A stretch of DNA of 15,630 bases, from assembly GCA_001509335.1 (NCBI GenBank), contig LGGY01000146.1, positions 1 through 15,630 of the forward strand. The letters are read 5' to 3'. Below the pieces are notes generated by a model. The model searched no databases, was not told the origin of the DNA, and saw nothing but the letters and a program-made list of their open reading frames with translations. The first letter of the stretch is position 1; the number at the start of each line of letters is the position of its first letter. Below are positions 1 to 8,003 of this stretch, piece after piece. The DNA is from Fidelibacterota bacterium 46_43 (GTDB lineage Bacteria > Fidelibacterota > Fidelibacteria > Fidelibacterales > Fidelibacteraceae). A program made the position numbers and the translations under genes.

Positions 1-60
1 AAAATTAATAATTTCATATATTGAAACAAAAAAGTGTCTTTATATAAATCTACCAAACAA

Positions 61-96
61 AAAAAAAGAGCCTTTGAACGAAGGCTCTTTTTCATC
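61..96 (-). terminator. Rho-independent terminator of ppdK, possibly bidirectional
   Basis: An 11-bp perfect stem pairs 64-74 with 81-91 around a 6-nt loop. Its core is AAGAGCCTT/AAGGCTCTT. On the minus strand it begins about 25 bases after the ppdK stop and is followed by a long U run (A run at 60-67 on the plus strand). The plus-strand copy also ends in a short T run, so it could stop transcription from the left too. Bases 1-60 are AT-rich with no gene that I can support. Confidence 0.9.
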
Positions 97-116
97 TATC
101 AAACGGTGAGGGTTGT

Positions 117-2840
117 TTACTTGTTTTCCTCAATAGCAGCCTGTGCAGCAGCTAGCCGGGCTACAGGAACCCTGAAGGGAGAACAGCTGACATAGTTCAT
201 GCCAACCCTGTGGCAGAATTTCACGGATGAAGGTTCTCCACCATGTTCACCACAAATGCCAACTTTCAGTTCAGGACGGGTACTCCGCCCCTTTTGGGTC
301 CCCATTTCAACCAACTGTCCAACCCCGGTCTGATCCAATACCTGGAAAGGATCGTGTTCCAAAAGATTTTTCTCCAGATAGATGGGGAGGAATTTACCCA
401 CATCATCCCTTGAGTATCCAAAGGTCATCTGGGTCAGATCATTGGTCCCAAAAGAAAAGAACTCGGCCGTTTCGGCAATTTCATCAGCCGTCAATGCTGC
501 ACGGGGAATTTCAATCATGGTACCAACCATGTAATCCACGGTATCATTTCTTTCTTCGAATACCTTTTCTGCCGTGGACCGAATGATTTCTTCCTGCATT
601 TTCAGTTCCTCTTTGGTACCGATCAGAGGAACCATAATTTCCGGAAGCGCTTTGATGCCACGATTCTTACAATTCAATGCAGCTTCAATAATCGCACGGG
701 CCTGCATTTCCGTGATTTCCGGATAGGTATTACCCAAACGGCAGCCCCGGTGTCCAAGCATGGGATTCACTTCGTGCAGGGATTCTACTTTATTATAGAC
801 TTCTTCAGGAGAAATCCCCAGTTCTTTCGCCATATCCGCCTGGGATTTCTCATCCTGTGGGACAAATTCATGGAGTGGCGGATCCAGAAGGCGTACCGTC
901 ACCGGCAACCCATCCATTGCTTCAAAAATACCTTCAAAATCCCCGCGCTGCATGGGAAGGAGTTTATCCAGAGCTTTCCGGCGTCCCTTTTCATCATCCG
1001 CCAGAATCATCTCCCGAACCGCTTTGATCCGGTCTCCTTCAAAAAACATATGTTCGGTACGGCAAAGACCAATTCCGGAAGCACCAAAATCCCTGGCGAC
1101 CTTCGCATCTTTGGGGGTATCGGCATTGGTCCGGACCTTCATGCGGGTATACTTGTCACAAAGATTCATAAGCTTTCCGAAATTACCGCTCATCTTCGGA
1201 TCGATGGTTTCCACCTTGCCTTCGTAGACTTCACCTGTGGTTCCGTTCAGGGAAATCCAGTCGCCTTCTTTGTACTCTTTTCCTTCGGCAACCATTTTCC
1301 GTTCTTTATAATTCACCCGAATGCCACCGGCACCGGAAACACAACATTTACCCATGCCGCGGGCAACAACTGCCGCGTGGGATGTCATACCACCTCGGGC
1401 TGTAAGAATCCCTTCGGCCGCATCCATACCGGACAAATCTTCCGGTGATGTTTCAATACGGACCAGAACGACTTTTTCACCTTTGGCTTTCCAGGCTTCT
1501 GCATCATCGGCAAAAAAGACAATCCGCCCGGTGGCAGCTCCCGGAGAAGCAGGCAATCCTTTGGAAATCACCGTGGCTTTTTCCAGGGCTGATTTGTCAA
1601 ATTCCGGATGAAGCAATTCGTCCAGCCGGTTGGCGTTGACCCGGGTGATGGCTGTTTTCTCGTCGATTTTCCCCTCCTCCAAAAGCTCCATGGCAATGCG
1701 AACTTCCGCTGCACTGGTCCGTTTTCCATTCCGGGTCTGCAACAACCACAACCGGCCTTCCTGAATGGTAAACTCCAGATCTTGCATGTCCTTGTAATGC
1801 TCTTCCAGCTTTTTCTGAATATCAAAAAGCTGTTTATAGACTTCGGGCATGACTTCTTCCAGAGACGGATATTTTTCTTTCCGTTCTTCTTCAGAAATAT
1901 TCTGTAGTTTAGCCCAACGGCGGGATCCTTCCAGTGTAATCTCCAGGGGGGTCCGGATTCCGGCGACAACATCTTCACCCTGGGCATTTACCAGATATTC
2001 TCCGTTAAAAATATTTTCACCGGTTGCCGAATCACGGGTAAAGGCAACACCTGTCGCAGAATTTTCACCCATGTTACCATAGACCATGGACTGTACATTA
2101 ACAGCTGTACCCCAATGATGGGGGATACCATTCATTTTCCGGTAATAAATCGCCCGGGAGTTATTCCAACTTCCGAAAACTGCTCCAATGGCTCCCCAAA
2201 GCTGTTCCCAGGGATCCATGGGAAATTCTTTTCCGGTAACTTCTTTCACGGTTTTTTTAAAACGGGCGACCAGTTCCTGCAAGTCATTTGTTGTCAGTTC
2301 TGTATCCAGTTCAACCCCTTTTGCTTTTTTGACCTTTTCAATAATCACTTCAAAGGGGTCTTCATCTTCCTTGGATTCAGGCTTCATGCCCATAACAACA
2401 TCACCATACATCTGAATAAAACGGCGATAGGAATCCCACGCAAAACGGGCGTTCCCGGATTTCTTTGCCAGGCCGGCAACCGTATCTTCATTCAGACCCA
2501 AATTCAATATCGTATCCATCATCCCGGGCATGGACACACGGGCACCCGAACGGACAGATACCAACAAAGGATTTTCACAATCACCAAATTTGGCTCCCAT
2601 AATCTTTTCAATATGAGAAATCCCCTTTTCCACCTCAGGCCTCAGCTCTTCAATGGCTTTCTCGGTTCCCAACTCATTCCAACGGTTGCAGTAATCCGCA
2701 GTAATCGTAAAACCCGCCGGCACCGGCAAACCAATACGGTTCATTTCCGCAAGATTCGCCCCTTTACCACCCAGCAAATTCTTGTCTGCGGCCCGGCCTT
2801 CGGCCTTACCTGCTCCAAAAAGATATACATTTTTCTTCAT
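117..2840 (-). CDS. ppdK: Pyruvate, phosphate dikinase
   Basis: Cytosolic enzyme interconverting pyruvate + ATP + Pi and PEP + AMP + PPi. It can run towards PEP (gluconeogenesis) or, in PPi-using anaerobes, towards pyruvate and ATP. The 907 residues show the full three-part layout: an N-terminal ATP-grasp half starting with LLGGKGANLAEM; a central phosphohistidine domain with GGMTSHAAVVARGMG, in which His488 is the phosphorylated residue; and a C-terminal PEP/pyruvate-binding TIM barrel with GLCRTEHMFF, EIMVPL, SFGTNDLTQMTFGYSRDD and GICGEHGGEPSS (acid/base Cys). Length is slightly above the usual 870-890. The ATG is preceded by GGAG at 6-nt spacing and by a good promoter-like sequence. The gene stands alone, diverging from the homoaconitase gene and ending at the hairpin at 61-96. 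The Thr-Ser-His motif is intact, and no kinase/phosphatase regulator gene is nearby. Confidence 0.97.
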   Translation of the reverse strand: MKKNVYLFGAGKAEGRAADKNLLGGKGANLAEMNRIGLPVPAGFTITADYCNRWNELGTEKAIEELRPEVEKGISHIEKIMGAKFGDCENPLLVSVRSGARVSMPGMMDTILNLGLNEDTVAGLAKKSGNARFAWDSYRRFIQMYGDVVMGMKPESKEDEDPFEVIIEKVKKAKGVELDTELTTNDLQELVARFKKTVKEVTGKEFPMDPWEQLWGAIGAVFGSWNNSRAIYYRKMNGIPHHWGTAVNVQSMVYGNMGENSATGVAFTRDSATGENIFNGEYLVNAQGEDVVAGIRTPLEITLEGSRRWAKLQNISEEERKEKYPSLEEVMPEVYKQLFDIQKKLEEHYKDMQDLEFTIQEGRLWLLQTRNGKRTSAAEVRIAMELLEEGKIDEKTAITRVNANRLDELLHPEFDKSALEKATVISKGLPASPGAATGRIVFFADDAEAWKAKGEKVVLVRIETSPEDLSGMDAAEGILTARGGMTSHAAVVARGMGKCCVSGAGGIRVNYKERKMVAEGKEYKEGDWISLNGTTGEVYEGKVETIDPKMSGNFGKLMNLCDKYTRMKVRTNADTPKDAKVARDFGASGIGLCRTEHMFFEGDRIKAVREMILADDEKGRRKALDKLLPMQRGDFEGIFEAMDGLPVTVRLLDPPLHEFVPQDEKSQADMAKELGISPEEVYNKVESLHEVNPMLGHRGCRLGNTYPEITEMQARAIIEAALNCKNRGIKALPEIMVPLIGTKEELKMQEEIIRSTAEKVFEERNDTVDYMVGTMIEIPRAALTADEIAETAEFFSFGTNDLTQMTFGYSRDDVGKFLPIYLEKNLLEHDPFQVLDQTGVGQLVEMGTQKGRSTRPELKVGICGEHGGEPSSVKFCHRVGMNYVSCSPFRVPVARLAAAQAAIEENK

Positions 2841-2867
2841 ATTTTCTCCATTTGTTTTCAGCTTGAA

Positions 2868-2896
2868 AATATAAGTATCTTCATTTCTAAATGCAA
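2868..2896 (-). promoter_or_regulatory. Putative sigma70-type promoter of ppdK
   Basis: On the minus strand TTGCAT (2896-2891), a 17-bp spacer and TATATT (2873-2868) match the -35/-10 consensus well. The predicted start near 2861 would leave a leader of about 20 nt containing the ppdK Shine-Dalgarno. Pattern match only; if this organism uses a Bacteroidota-type sigma factor the boxes would differ. Confidence 0.42.
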
Positions 2897-2975
2897 TGAA
2901 GCACAGCCAATATCCCCGGATTATTCCGGATGGCTATCCAACTACTATACGATTTCTCTTCGAATTTTCTCTATT

Positions 2976-3005
2976 TTGGTTATCATTCCCCTCAATTTTT
3001 AATAG
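2976..3005 (+). promoter_or_regulatory. Weak putative promoter of the homoaconitase/kinase pair
   Basis: TTGGTT (2976-2981), an 18-bp gap and TAATAG (3000-3005) is the best sigma70-like match before the rightward gene pair. It would give a leader of about 48 nt that includes CAGGAG ahead of the ATG. The match is modest and could be chance in AT-rich sequence. Confidence 0.25.
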
Positions 3006-3059
3006 ATTTTCCGGGAGAAGGACTAAACAGAAAGCAATAAAGACAATCAGGAGTTCGGC

Positions 3060-5033
3060 ATGGGACAAAATCTTATTGAAAAGATCGTTCAACAACACGC
3101 AGTGAATACCAAGGGGATGCTGCATAGCGGAGATTATGTCAGTATCCGGCCGCGTCATGTATTAACCCATGATAATACCGGAGCGGTCATCCCGAAATTC
3201 CGGGAAATCGGTGCCTCTTCCATCGCCAATCCCCGACAGCCGGTTTTTGCCCTCGATCACAATGTCCAGGATACCTCAGAAAAAAATCTGTCAAAATACC
3301 GGGCAATCGAAGAATTTGCCAGGAATATGGGAGTGGATTTCTATCCGGCAGGATATGGTATCGGCCATCAGATCATGTGTGAACAGGGATATGCTTTTCC
3401 CGGAACACTGGTTGTAGCATCAGACAGCCATTCCAATATGTACGGTGGGCTGGGATGCCTGGGGACACCGGTTGTCAGGACTGACGCAGCGGCTCTCTGG
3501 GCAACGGGACAGACCTGGTGGCAAATTCCGCCAGTCACCAAAGTGGTTTTGACTGGCGCCTTAAAACCCGGTGTCAGTGGTAAGGATGTCATCTTGACTT
3601 TATGCGGGATTTTCAATCATGACGAAGTATTGAACCATGCTCTGGAATTCTCAGGAGAAGGTGTTTTAACTCTTCCCATTGCAGACCGCCTGGCCATTGC
3701 CAACATGACAACGGAATGGGGAGCATTGGCGGGATTGTTCCCCATTGACAGCAAAACCCTGGAATGGATGAAAAACCGGGAGGAAGAACTTCGAAAGCAG
3801 GGACTCCCGGGTGTACCTTCCGACACAGACGGGAATGGACGGCATCCCCGAATCAATTCAGCAACCCTGGAGGCATTATACAAACTCCGGTTCCATCCAG
3901 ACCCCGATGCAGTGTATGCCCAGGAAATCACCCTGGATTTGCAAACCGTCACATCCGTCGTCAGTGGTCCACACAATGTAAAAACATTTCAATCTGCCGC
4001 CCGGGCTGAAACGCAAAAAATAAAAATCAACAAAGCTTATCTGCTTTCCTGTGTGAACAGCCGGTATGAAGATCTGGCTGAAGCGGCAAAAATTGTGAGA
4101 GGGAAAAAGGTAGCACCGGGTGTTACCTTTTACATTGCTGCCGCATCGGCAGAGGTTCAGAAAAAAAGTGAGGCAGCGGGTGACTGGCAAGCTTTGCTGG
4201 AAGCCGGAGCCGTATCATTACCGCCGGGATGCGGTCCATGTATCGGTCTGGGCCGGGGCCTTCTTGAAGATGGTGAGGTGGGAATTTCCGCCACCAACAG
4301 AAATTTCAGAGGACGCATGGGATCCAAAGAAGCAGAAGCGTATCTGGCGTCACCGGCTGTTGTGGCCCAATCCGCCCTCAAGGGATATATTAGTCCTCTG
4401 AATGATGAAAAAGATCTCCATCCCATCGCCAAAAGGATTCCTCTGGCAAAAACTACCGAACAGGCACCTTCCGAACTCATAGAAGGGTTTCCTCAAACGA
4501 CCCATGGCAAACTCCTGTTTTGTCCGGCCGACAACATGAATACAGATGGAATTTATCCGGGAAAATACACATACAACGACGCCATGACGCCGGAGCAACA
4601 GGCCGCTGTAGCCATGGAAAACTACGATCCGGACTTCCAATCCCTGGTCCGTCCGGGAGATATTCTGGCCGGCGGGTTCAATTTCGGTACCGGCAGCAGT
4701 CGTGAACAGGCGGCCACTGCCCTGAAATATCTGGGTATACAAATGGTGATTGCCGGATCCTTTAGCCAGACATACAAGCGAAATGCCATTAACAATGGGT
4801 TTATCGTCGTGGAATCTCCCGAATTTATTCATTATCTTTTGCGGCAATTCGGTAAAGGGAAACTGACACACCAGACAAATCTGTCAGTCCTTGTGGATTG
4901 GAAAACCAGGAATATTTACTTCCAGAAGGAACAATTTCCCATGGACGGACTGGGTGTCCCCGCTCAGGAACTGGTCCTGTATGGAGGATTGAATATGTGG
5001 GTCCGGGAACAACTCAAGAAAAGTGAAATGTAA
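3060..5033 (+). CDS. Homoaconitase-like aconitase-superfamily hydratase, single-chain fungal LYS4 type
   Basis: Predicted [4Fe-4S] (de)hydratase. By family it most likely converts homocitrate to homoisocitrate through homoaconitate, a step of 2-aminoadipate lysine synthesis. The 657 residues hold the catalytic domains (about 1-450) and a fused C-terminal swivel domain (about 480-650). Cluster ligands are visible as Cys331 (SCVNSR) and Cys391/Cys394 (GCGPCIGLG). The substrate-side serine loop is FGTGSSREQAATAL. From memory of yeast LYS4, GQNL-EKIVQ at the N-terminus, HSNMYGGLGCLGTPVVRTDA, ATGQTWWQIPPV, ANMTTEWGALAGLFP and DNMNTDGIYPGKYTY all look near-identical to the fungal enzyme. Bacterial AcnA/AcnB do not look like this, and LeuCD/LysTU are split in two. 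The start has CAGGAG upstream. The next gene begins one base after the stop. True substrate is inferred; citrate or another tricarboxylate is possible. No homocitrate synthase or homoisocitrate dehydrogenase lies in the window. Confidence 0.82.
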   Translation: MGQNLIEKIVQQHAVNTKGMLHSGDYVSIRPRHVLTHDNTGAVIPKFREIGASSIANPRQPVFALDHNVQDTSEKNLSKYRAIEEFARNMGVDFYPAGYGIGHQIMCEQGYAFPGTLVVASDSHSNMYGGLGCLGTPVVRTDAAALWATGQTWWQIPPVTKVVLTGALKPGVSGKDVILTLCGIFNHDEVLNHALEFSGEGVLTLPIADRLAIANMTTEWGALAGLFPIDSKTLEWMKNREEELRKQGLPGVPSDTDGNGRHPRINSATLEALYKLRFHPDPDAVYAQEITLDLQTVTSVVSGPHNVKTFQSAARAETQKIKINKAYLLSCVNSRYEDLAEAAKIVRGKKVAPGVTFYIAAASAEVQKKSEAAGDWQALLEAGAVSLPPGCGPCIGLGRGLLEDGEVGISATNRNFRGRMGSKEAEAYLASPAVVAQSALKGYISPLNDEKDLHPIAKRIPLAKTTEQAPSELIEGFPQTTHGKLLFCPADNMNTDGIYPGKYTYNDAMTPEQQAAVAMENYDPDFQSLVRPGDILAGGFNFGTGSSREQAATALKYLGIQMVIAGSFSQTYKRNAINNGFIVVESPEFIHYLLRQFGKGKLTHQTNLSVLVDWKTRNIYFQKEQFPMDGLGVPAQELVLYGGLNMWVREQLKKSEM

Positions 5034-5034
5034 T

Positions 5035-5946
5035 ATGACACAGATTGTGGTGGTGGGATCCATTGCGCTGGACAGCGTGGAAACCCCTCTTGGCAGACGG
5101 GATAACGCCTTGGGTGGATCGTCCACCTATTTCAGTCTATCCTCATCTCATTACACGAAAACATGCCTTGTTGGTGTGGCAGGAACAGATTTTCCAAAGT
5201 CCGCTATCGATTTGCTTCAAAAATACGGCATAGACCTTGAAGGACTCGAAATAAAGGACGGAAAGACCTTTCGCTGGGGCGGCCGGTATAAAAGCAACAT
5301 GAATAAACGGGATACCCTGTATACCGAGCTGAATGTCTTTGAAAATTTTCAACCGTCTCTTCCCCCTTCATACAGGAAAAGTCCAATTCTCTTTCTCGGG
5401 AACATTCACCCCGAATTACAGCTACAAGTGTTACAGCAGATGGAAAATCATCCCCTCACGGCTTTAGATACTATGAACCTTTGGATCGACATCAGCCGGG
5501 ATTCACTTCTAAACGTTATTTCGAAAGTGGATATCCTCTTCATCAATGAAGATGAGATCAGACAGTTGAACGGAACCTCCAGCATCCTCACGGCGGCAAA
5601 AAAAACACTTCAAACCGGACCCCGATTCCTCATTGTGAAACGGGGAGAAAACGGTGCAATGCTCTTTCATAAAGATAAATTATTCATCATACCTGCTTAC
5701 CCCATTGAGAATGTTGTAGACCCCACCGGTGCGGGAGACTCCTTTGCAGGCGGCTTTATGGGATACCTGTCTACCCGGAATCTCAAACAATTATCCCTGA
5801 AGGATTACAAAAATGCCATGGTCCACGGGACGGTCATGGCTTCATTTCTTGTGGAGACCTTTTCCACCGACCGGCTTGTTTCAGTAACCAGAGATTCAAT
5901 ACAACACCGGGTACAAAATTTGCTGGAAATGATCTGCGTGGATTAA
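5035..5946 (+). CDS. PfkB-family sugar or nucleoside kinase
   Basis: Predicted ATP-dependent kinase of the ribokinase/PfkB fold, cytosolic, substrate unknown. The N-terminus IVVVGSIALDSV followed by ALGGSSTYFS is the usual substrate-binding strand and GG motif. The C-terminal signature DPTGAGDSFAGGF carries the anion hole GAGD with catalytic Asp235. The 303-residue length is normal. A GTG at 5023 in the same frame would add four residues and overlap the previous gene, but the ATG at 5035, one base past the homoaconitase stop, gives the cleaner start (MTQIVVVG). The pair is therefore almost certainly co-transcribed and translationally coupled. The link to homoaconitase is unexplained, and nothing in the sequence names the substrate. 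No clear terminator follows, only a loose GCCGG...CCGGC inverted repeat at 5977-6001 without a T run. Confidence 0.85.
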   Translation: MTQIVVVGSIALDSVETPLGRRDNALGGSSTYFSLSSSHYTKTCLVGVAGTDFPKSAIDLLQKYGIDLEGLEIKDGKTFRWGGRYKSNMNKRDTLYTELNVFENFQPSLPPSYRKSPILFLGNIHPELQLQVLQQMENHPLTALDTMNLWIDISRDSLLNVISKVDILFINEDEIRQLNGTSSILTAAKKTLQTGPRFLIVKRGENGAMLFHKDKLFIIPAYPIENVVDPTGAGDSFAGGFMGYLSTRNLKQLSLKDYKNAMVHGTVMASFLVETFSTDRLVSVTRDSIQHRVQNLLEMICVD

Positions 5947-6043
5947 AGCAGAAAACAATCAATGTCGGGAAAATTTGCCGGACAAATTATTTGATTCCGG
6001 CTGTGTATTAAATAAATTATAAGGATATTAAAAAGGAGACATA

Positions 6044-7141
6044 ATGAAAATTTCAAAAGTTAACATTTTACTGTTTCTGGCAGCTATAGCCCTGATTATC
6101 GGGTGCTCGTCCCAGGAATTCACATCTGCAAAACTCTATGTCCAGCAGAAAAACCTTCCCAAAGCTGAGGAATTCTTTCTGCTCGCCATGGAACGGGAAC
6201 CAACCAATCCGGAAATCCCTTACATGCTGGCCCGGGATGTATACGGCCCACAGGAAAAATATGGACTGGCTCTGGAATATCTGAACAAATCGTTGGAACG
6301 GGGCCCTCAGTTTAAAGAAGATATTGAACAGCTGAAAGAATATTACTGGCAGAAATCCTATAATGAGGGATTGAAATATTACACGGCTTTGCAGAACAAA
6401 ACAGCCACAGATTCCGTAAGTGCTGTTCAGGAGGCTGTCCGTTTCCTGGAAGATGCCAAAAACCTGAAACCGGATGATGAACGTGCATACTACCAACTGG
6501 CACGAATTGCAAAAATCTTTGAAAACGATCCGGAAAAAAGCATGGCCTATATCAATGAAGGTATCGAAAAATCTGAAAAAAGCCCGATTCTGAAAGAATA
6601 CAAGGCCATTCAGCTGATTCAGCAGGGAGAAAAGGATGAAGCCCTGGCACTGTTGAAAGATGTGATCCAGATGGAAACGGAAAGAAAGCAGGATGCTGCC
6701 AAACTTTATGCACGGATTCTTCTGGAAGAAGAGCGGTATGATGAAGCTGAAGCCACATTTAAGCAAATTTTGGAAGAAAATCCGGACATTTCAGATAACT
6801 ATTTCAACCTGGGTTACCTTTACATTAGAATGGCATCTGAAGCCAAAGAACGGGCAGAAACGGAAATGGCCACCACGTATTATGAAAAGGCTAAAAACCA
6901 GTTTGAAATCGTTCTCGCCATGAATCCTGACGACATGCTTGTCCTGGAAGCCGTGGGAGATTTATATACAGAATTAAAAGACTATGTCACTGCCGAATAC
7001 TACTATCAGCAAATGGTGGATAAAAATCCCATGGATGCGAATTATTTAAAGAAGCTGGGGCGTGTTATATATCTTCAGGGCCGGCACGAAGAAGGACAGT
7101 CTATCTGGGATCAGGCAAAAGCCATTGAATCTCTGGAATAA
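6044..7141 (+). CDS. TPR-repeat lipoprotein
   Basis: A 365-residue exported protein. Residues 1-20 form a lipoprotein signal (Lys-containing start, hydrophobic stretch LLFLAAIALIIG) with a lipobox ending at Cys21, so it is probably lipid-anchored and faces the periplasm. The rest is helical tetratricopeptide repeats: clear units near 27-60 (KNLPKAEEFFLLAMEREPTNPE), 62-95, 223-255 (ERYDEAEATFKQILEENPD), 283-300 and 305-360 (YVTAEYYYQQMVDKNP). TPRs mediate protein-protein contacts, for example in outer-membrane assembly or envelope complexes; the partner cannot be read here. The start has AAGGAG at 6-nt spacing. It is a single-gene unit closed by the hairpin at 7165-7192. Confidence 0.88.
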   Translation: MKISKVNILLFLAAIALIIGCSSQEFTSAKLYVQQKNLPKAEEFFLLAMEREPTNPEIPYMLARDVYGPQEKYGLALEYLNKSLERGPQFKEDIEQLKEYYWQKSYNEGLKYYTALQNKTATDSVSAVQEAVRFLEDAKNLKPDDERAYYQLARIAKIFENDPEKSMAYINEGIEKSEKSPILKEYKAIQLIQQGEKDEALALLKDVIQMETERKQDAAKLYARILLEEERYDEAEATFKQILEENPDISDNYFNLGYLYIRMASEAKERAETEMATTYYEKAKNQFEIVLAMNPDDMLVLEAVGDLYTELKDYVTAEYYYQQMVDKNPMDANYLKKLGRVIYLQGRHEEGQSIWDQAKAIESLE

Positions 7142-7164
7142 ATAAGTATATCAAATACACTTTC

Positions 7165-7192
7165 AAGGGGGTTAATAACAACCCCCTTTTTT
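7165..7192 (+). terminator. Rho-independent terminator of the TPR lipoprotein gene
   Basis: Perfect 9-bp stem AAGGGGGTT (7165-7173) / AACCCCCTT (7180-7188) with a 6-nt loop, running directly into TTTTTT. It lies 24 bases after the TPR gene stop. The remaining 140 bases before the next gene show nothing else convincing. Confidence 0.92.
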
Positions 7193-7332
7193 ATTTCATG
7201 TGAATAGCTGCCAGGATGGTTTCATATACCTGATATTCCTTTTTAAGGGGAACAAATATCCGTAATTTAGAGTAAATAAATTAACGATTCATCCATTTCC
7301 GTGTCTAATATACGGGAAGAAGAGGAAAACTC

Positions 7333-8001
7333 ATGAAACACTTACCTTTCAACCTTTCGATGCTGGCAGTGATTCTGATCTCCACATCGGGATGTTATAC
7401 ACTCACGCGTCCGCCATTGTCCGCCATCGAGGCAGATTCCTCAGCGGCCATTATCTATTACCATGAGGAATACAATGATAACAGAGTGGAAAACTATCAT
7501 TATTACGACCCCTATGGATATCATACATATTCGCCCTATCGCTGGCATTTACGGTATGACTGGTTTACAGGGAATTATTATTACGATCCTTACTACTATG
7601 ATTACAGATATTATAACCGGGACTGGTATTATTACAATAACCGGTATTACTGGTACCGGGACGGATACTGGTATTATACGCCCACACCGGGAAGCGGATC
7701 TTCAGGGAATAATGACAGTGATAAAAAACCTGGAAGGCGAACACTAACCGTTCCAAGGGCTATCGGGCCATCTTCACCCTCACCGGGATCTATTCCGGCA
7801 CCTTCAGCAGATACCCGCGTGTCTTCCGGTAATGCAAGCCCCGTCTCTTCACCCCCTCCGGCCACTTCAGGTGAAACCAAATCATACTCCACGCCTAAAT
7901 CATCGTCCAATGGCAGCTCATCCTCATCCTCGGAGACACCAAAAGAAGAAACCAAAACGAAAAGTTCAGACAATCGCCGCAGCAGTAATCCAAAACGGTA
8001 A
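7333..8001 (+). CDS. Tyrosine-rich putative lipoprotein
   Basis: A 222-residue protein of unknown function and very skewed composition. Residues 1-20 are a signal peptide and Cys21 in STSGC is a plausible, if non-ideal, lipidation site (Thr at -3). Residues 42-115 contain 29 Tyr and 5 Trp in 74 positions, in irregular strings such as NYYYDPYYYDYRYY. From 116 to the end the chain is Ser/Pro/Gly/Lys-rich and surely disordered. Such Tyr-rich, low-complexity envelope proteins recur in FCB-type genomes, but no activity is known to me. The ATG has AGAGGA at 7-nt spacing. The stop is two bases before the next gene, so the two are coupled and may act together at the outer membrane. Real coding status is supported by the signal peptide, the Shine-Dalgarno sequence and the tight spacing. 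Confidence 0.8.
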   Translation: MKHLPFNLSMLAVILISTSGCYTLTRPPLSAIEADSSAAIIYYHEEYNDNRVENYHYYDPYGYHTYSPYRWHLRYDWFTGNYYYDPYYYDYRYYNRDWYYYNNRYYWYRDGYWYYTPTPGSGSSGNNDSDKKPGRRTLTVPRAIGPSSPSPGSIPAPSADTRVSSGNASPVSSPPPATSGETKSYSTPKSSSNGSSSSSSETPKEETKTKSSDNRRSSNPKR

Positions 8002-8003
8002 CG

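Noticed and set aside
750..1448. Plus-strand open frame of 232 codons opposite the central part of ppdK
   Set aside because: It overlaps the phosphohistidine domain of ppdK on the opposite strand and its protein shows no recognisable domain; a codon-bias shadow.
2115..3002. Long plus-strand open frame of 295 codons opposite ppdK
   Set aside because: It is antisense to the fully supported ppdK coding sequence, has no Shine-Dalgarno and no family-like motif, and is rich in Phe/His/Asn as expected of a shadow frame.
5977..6001. GCCGG...CCGGC inverted repeat as terminator of the PfkB kinase gene
   Set aside because: The stem is short with a long AT-rich middle and no T run follows, so it is not convincing as an intrinsic terminator.
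6068..6766. Minus-strand open frame of 232 codons opposite the TPR lipoprotein gene
   Set aside because: Antisense to clear TPR repeats, very rich in Phe, with no ribosome binding site; a shadow.
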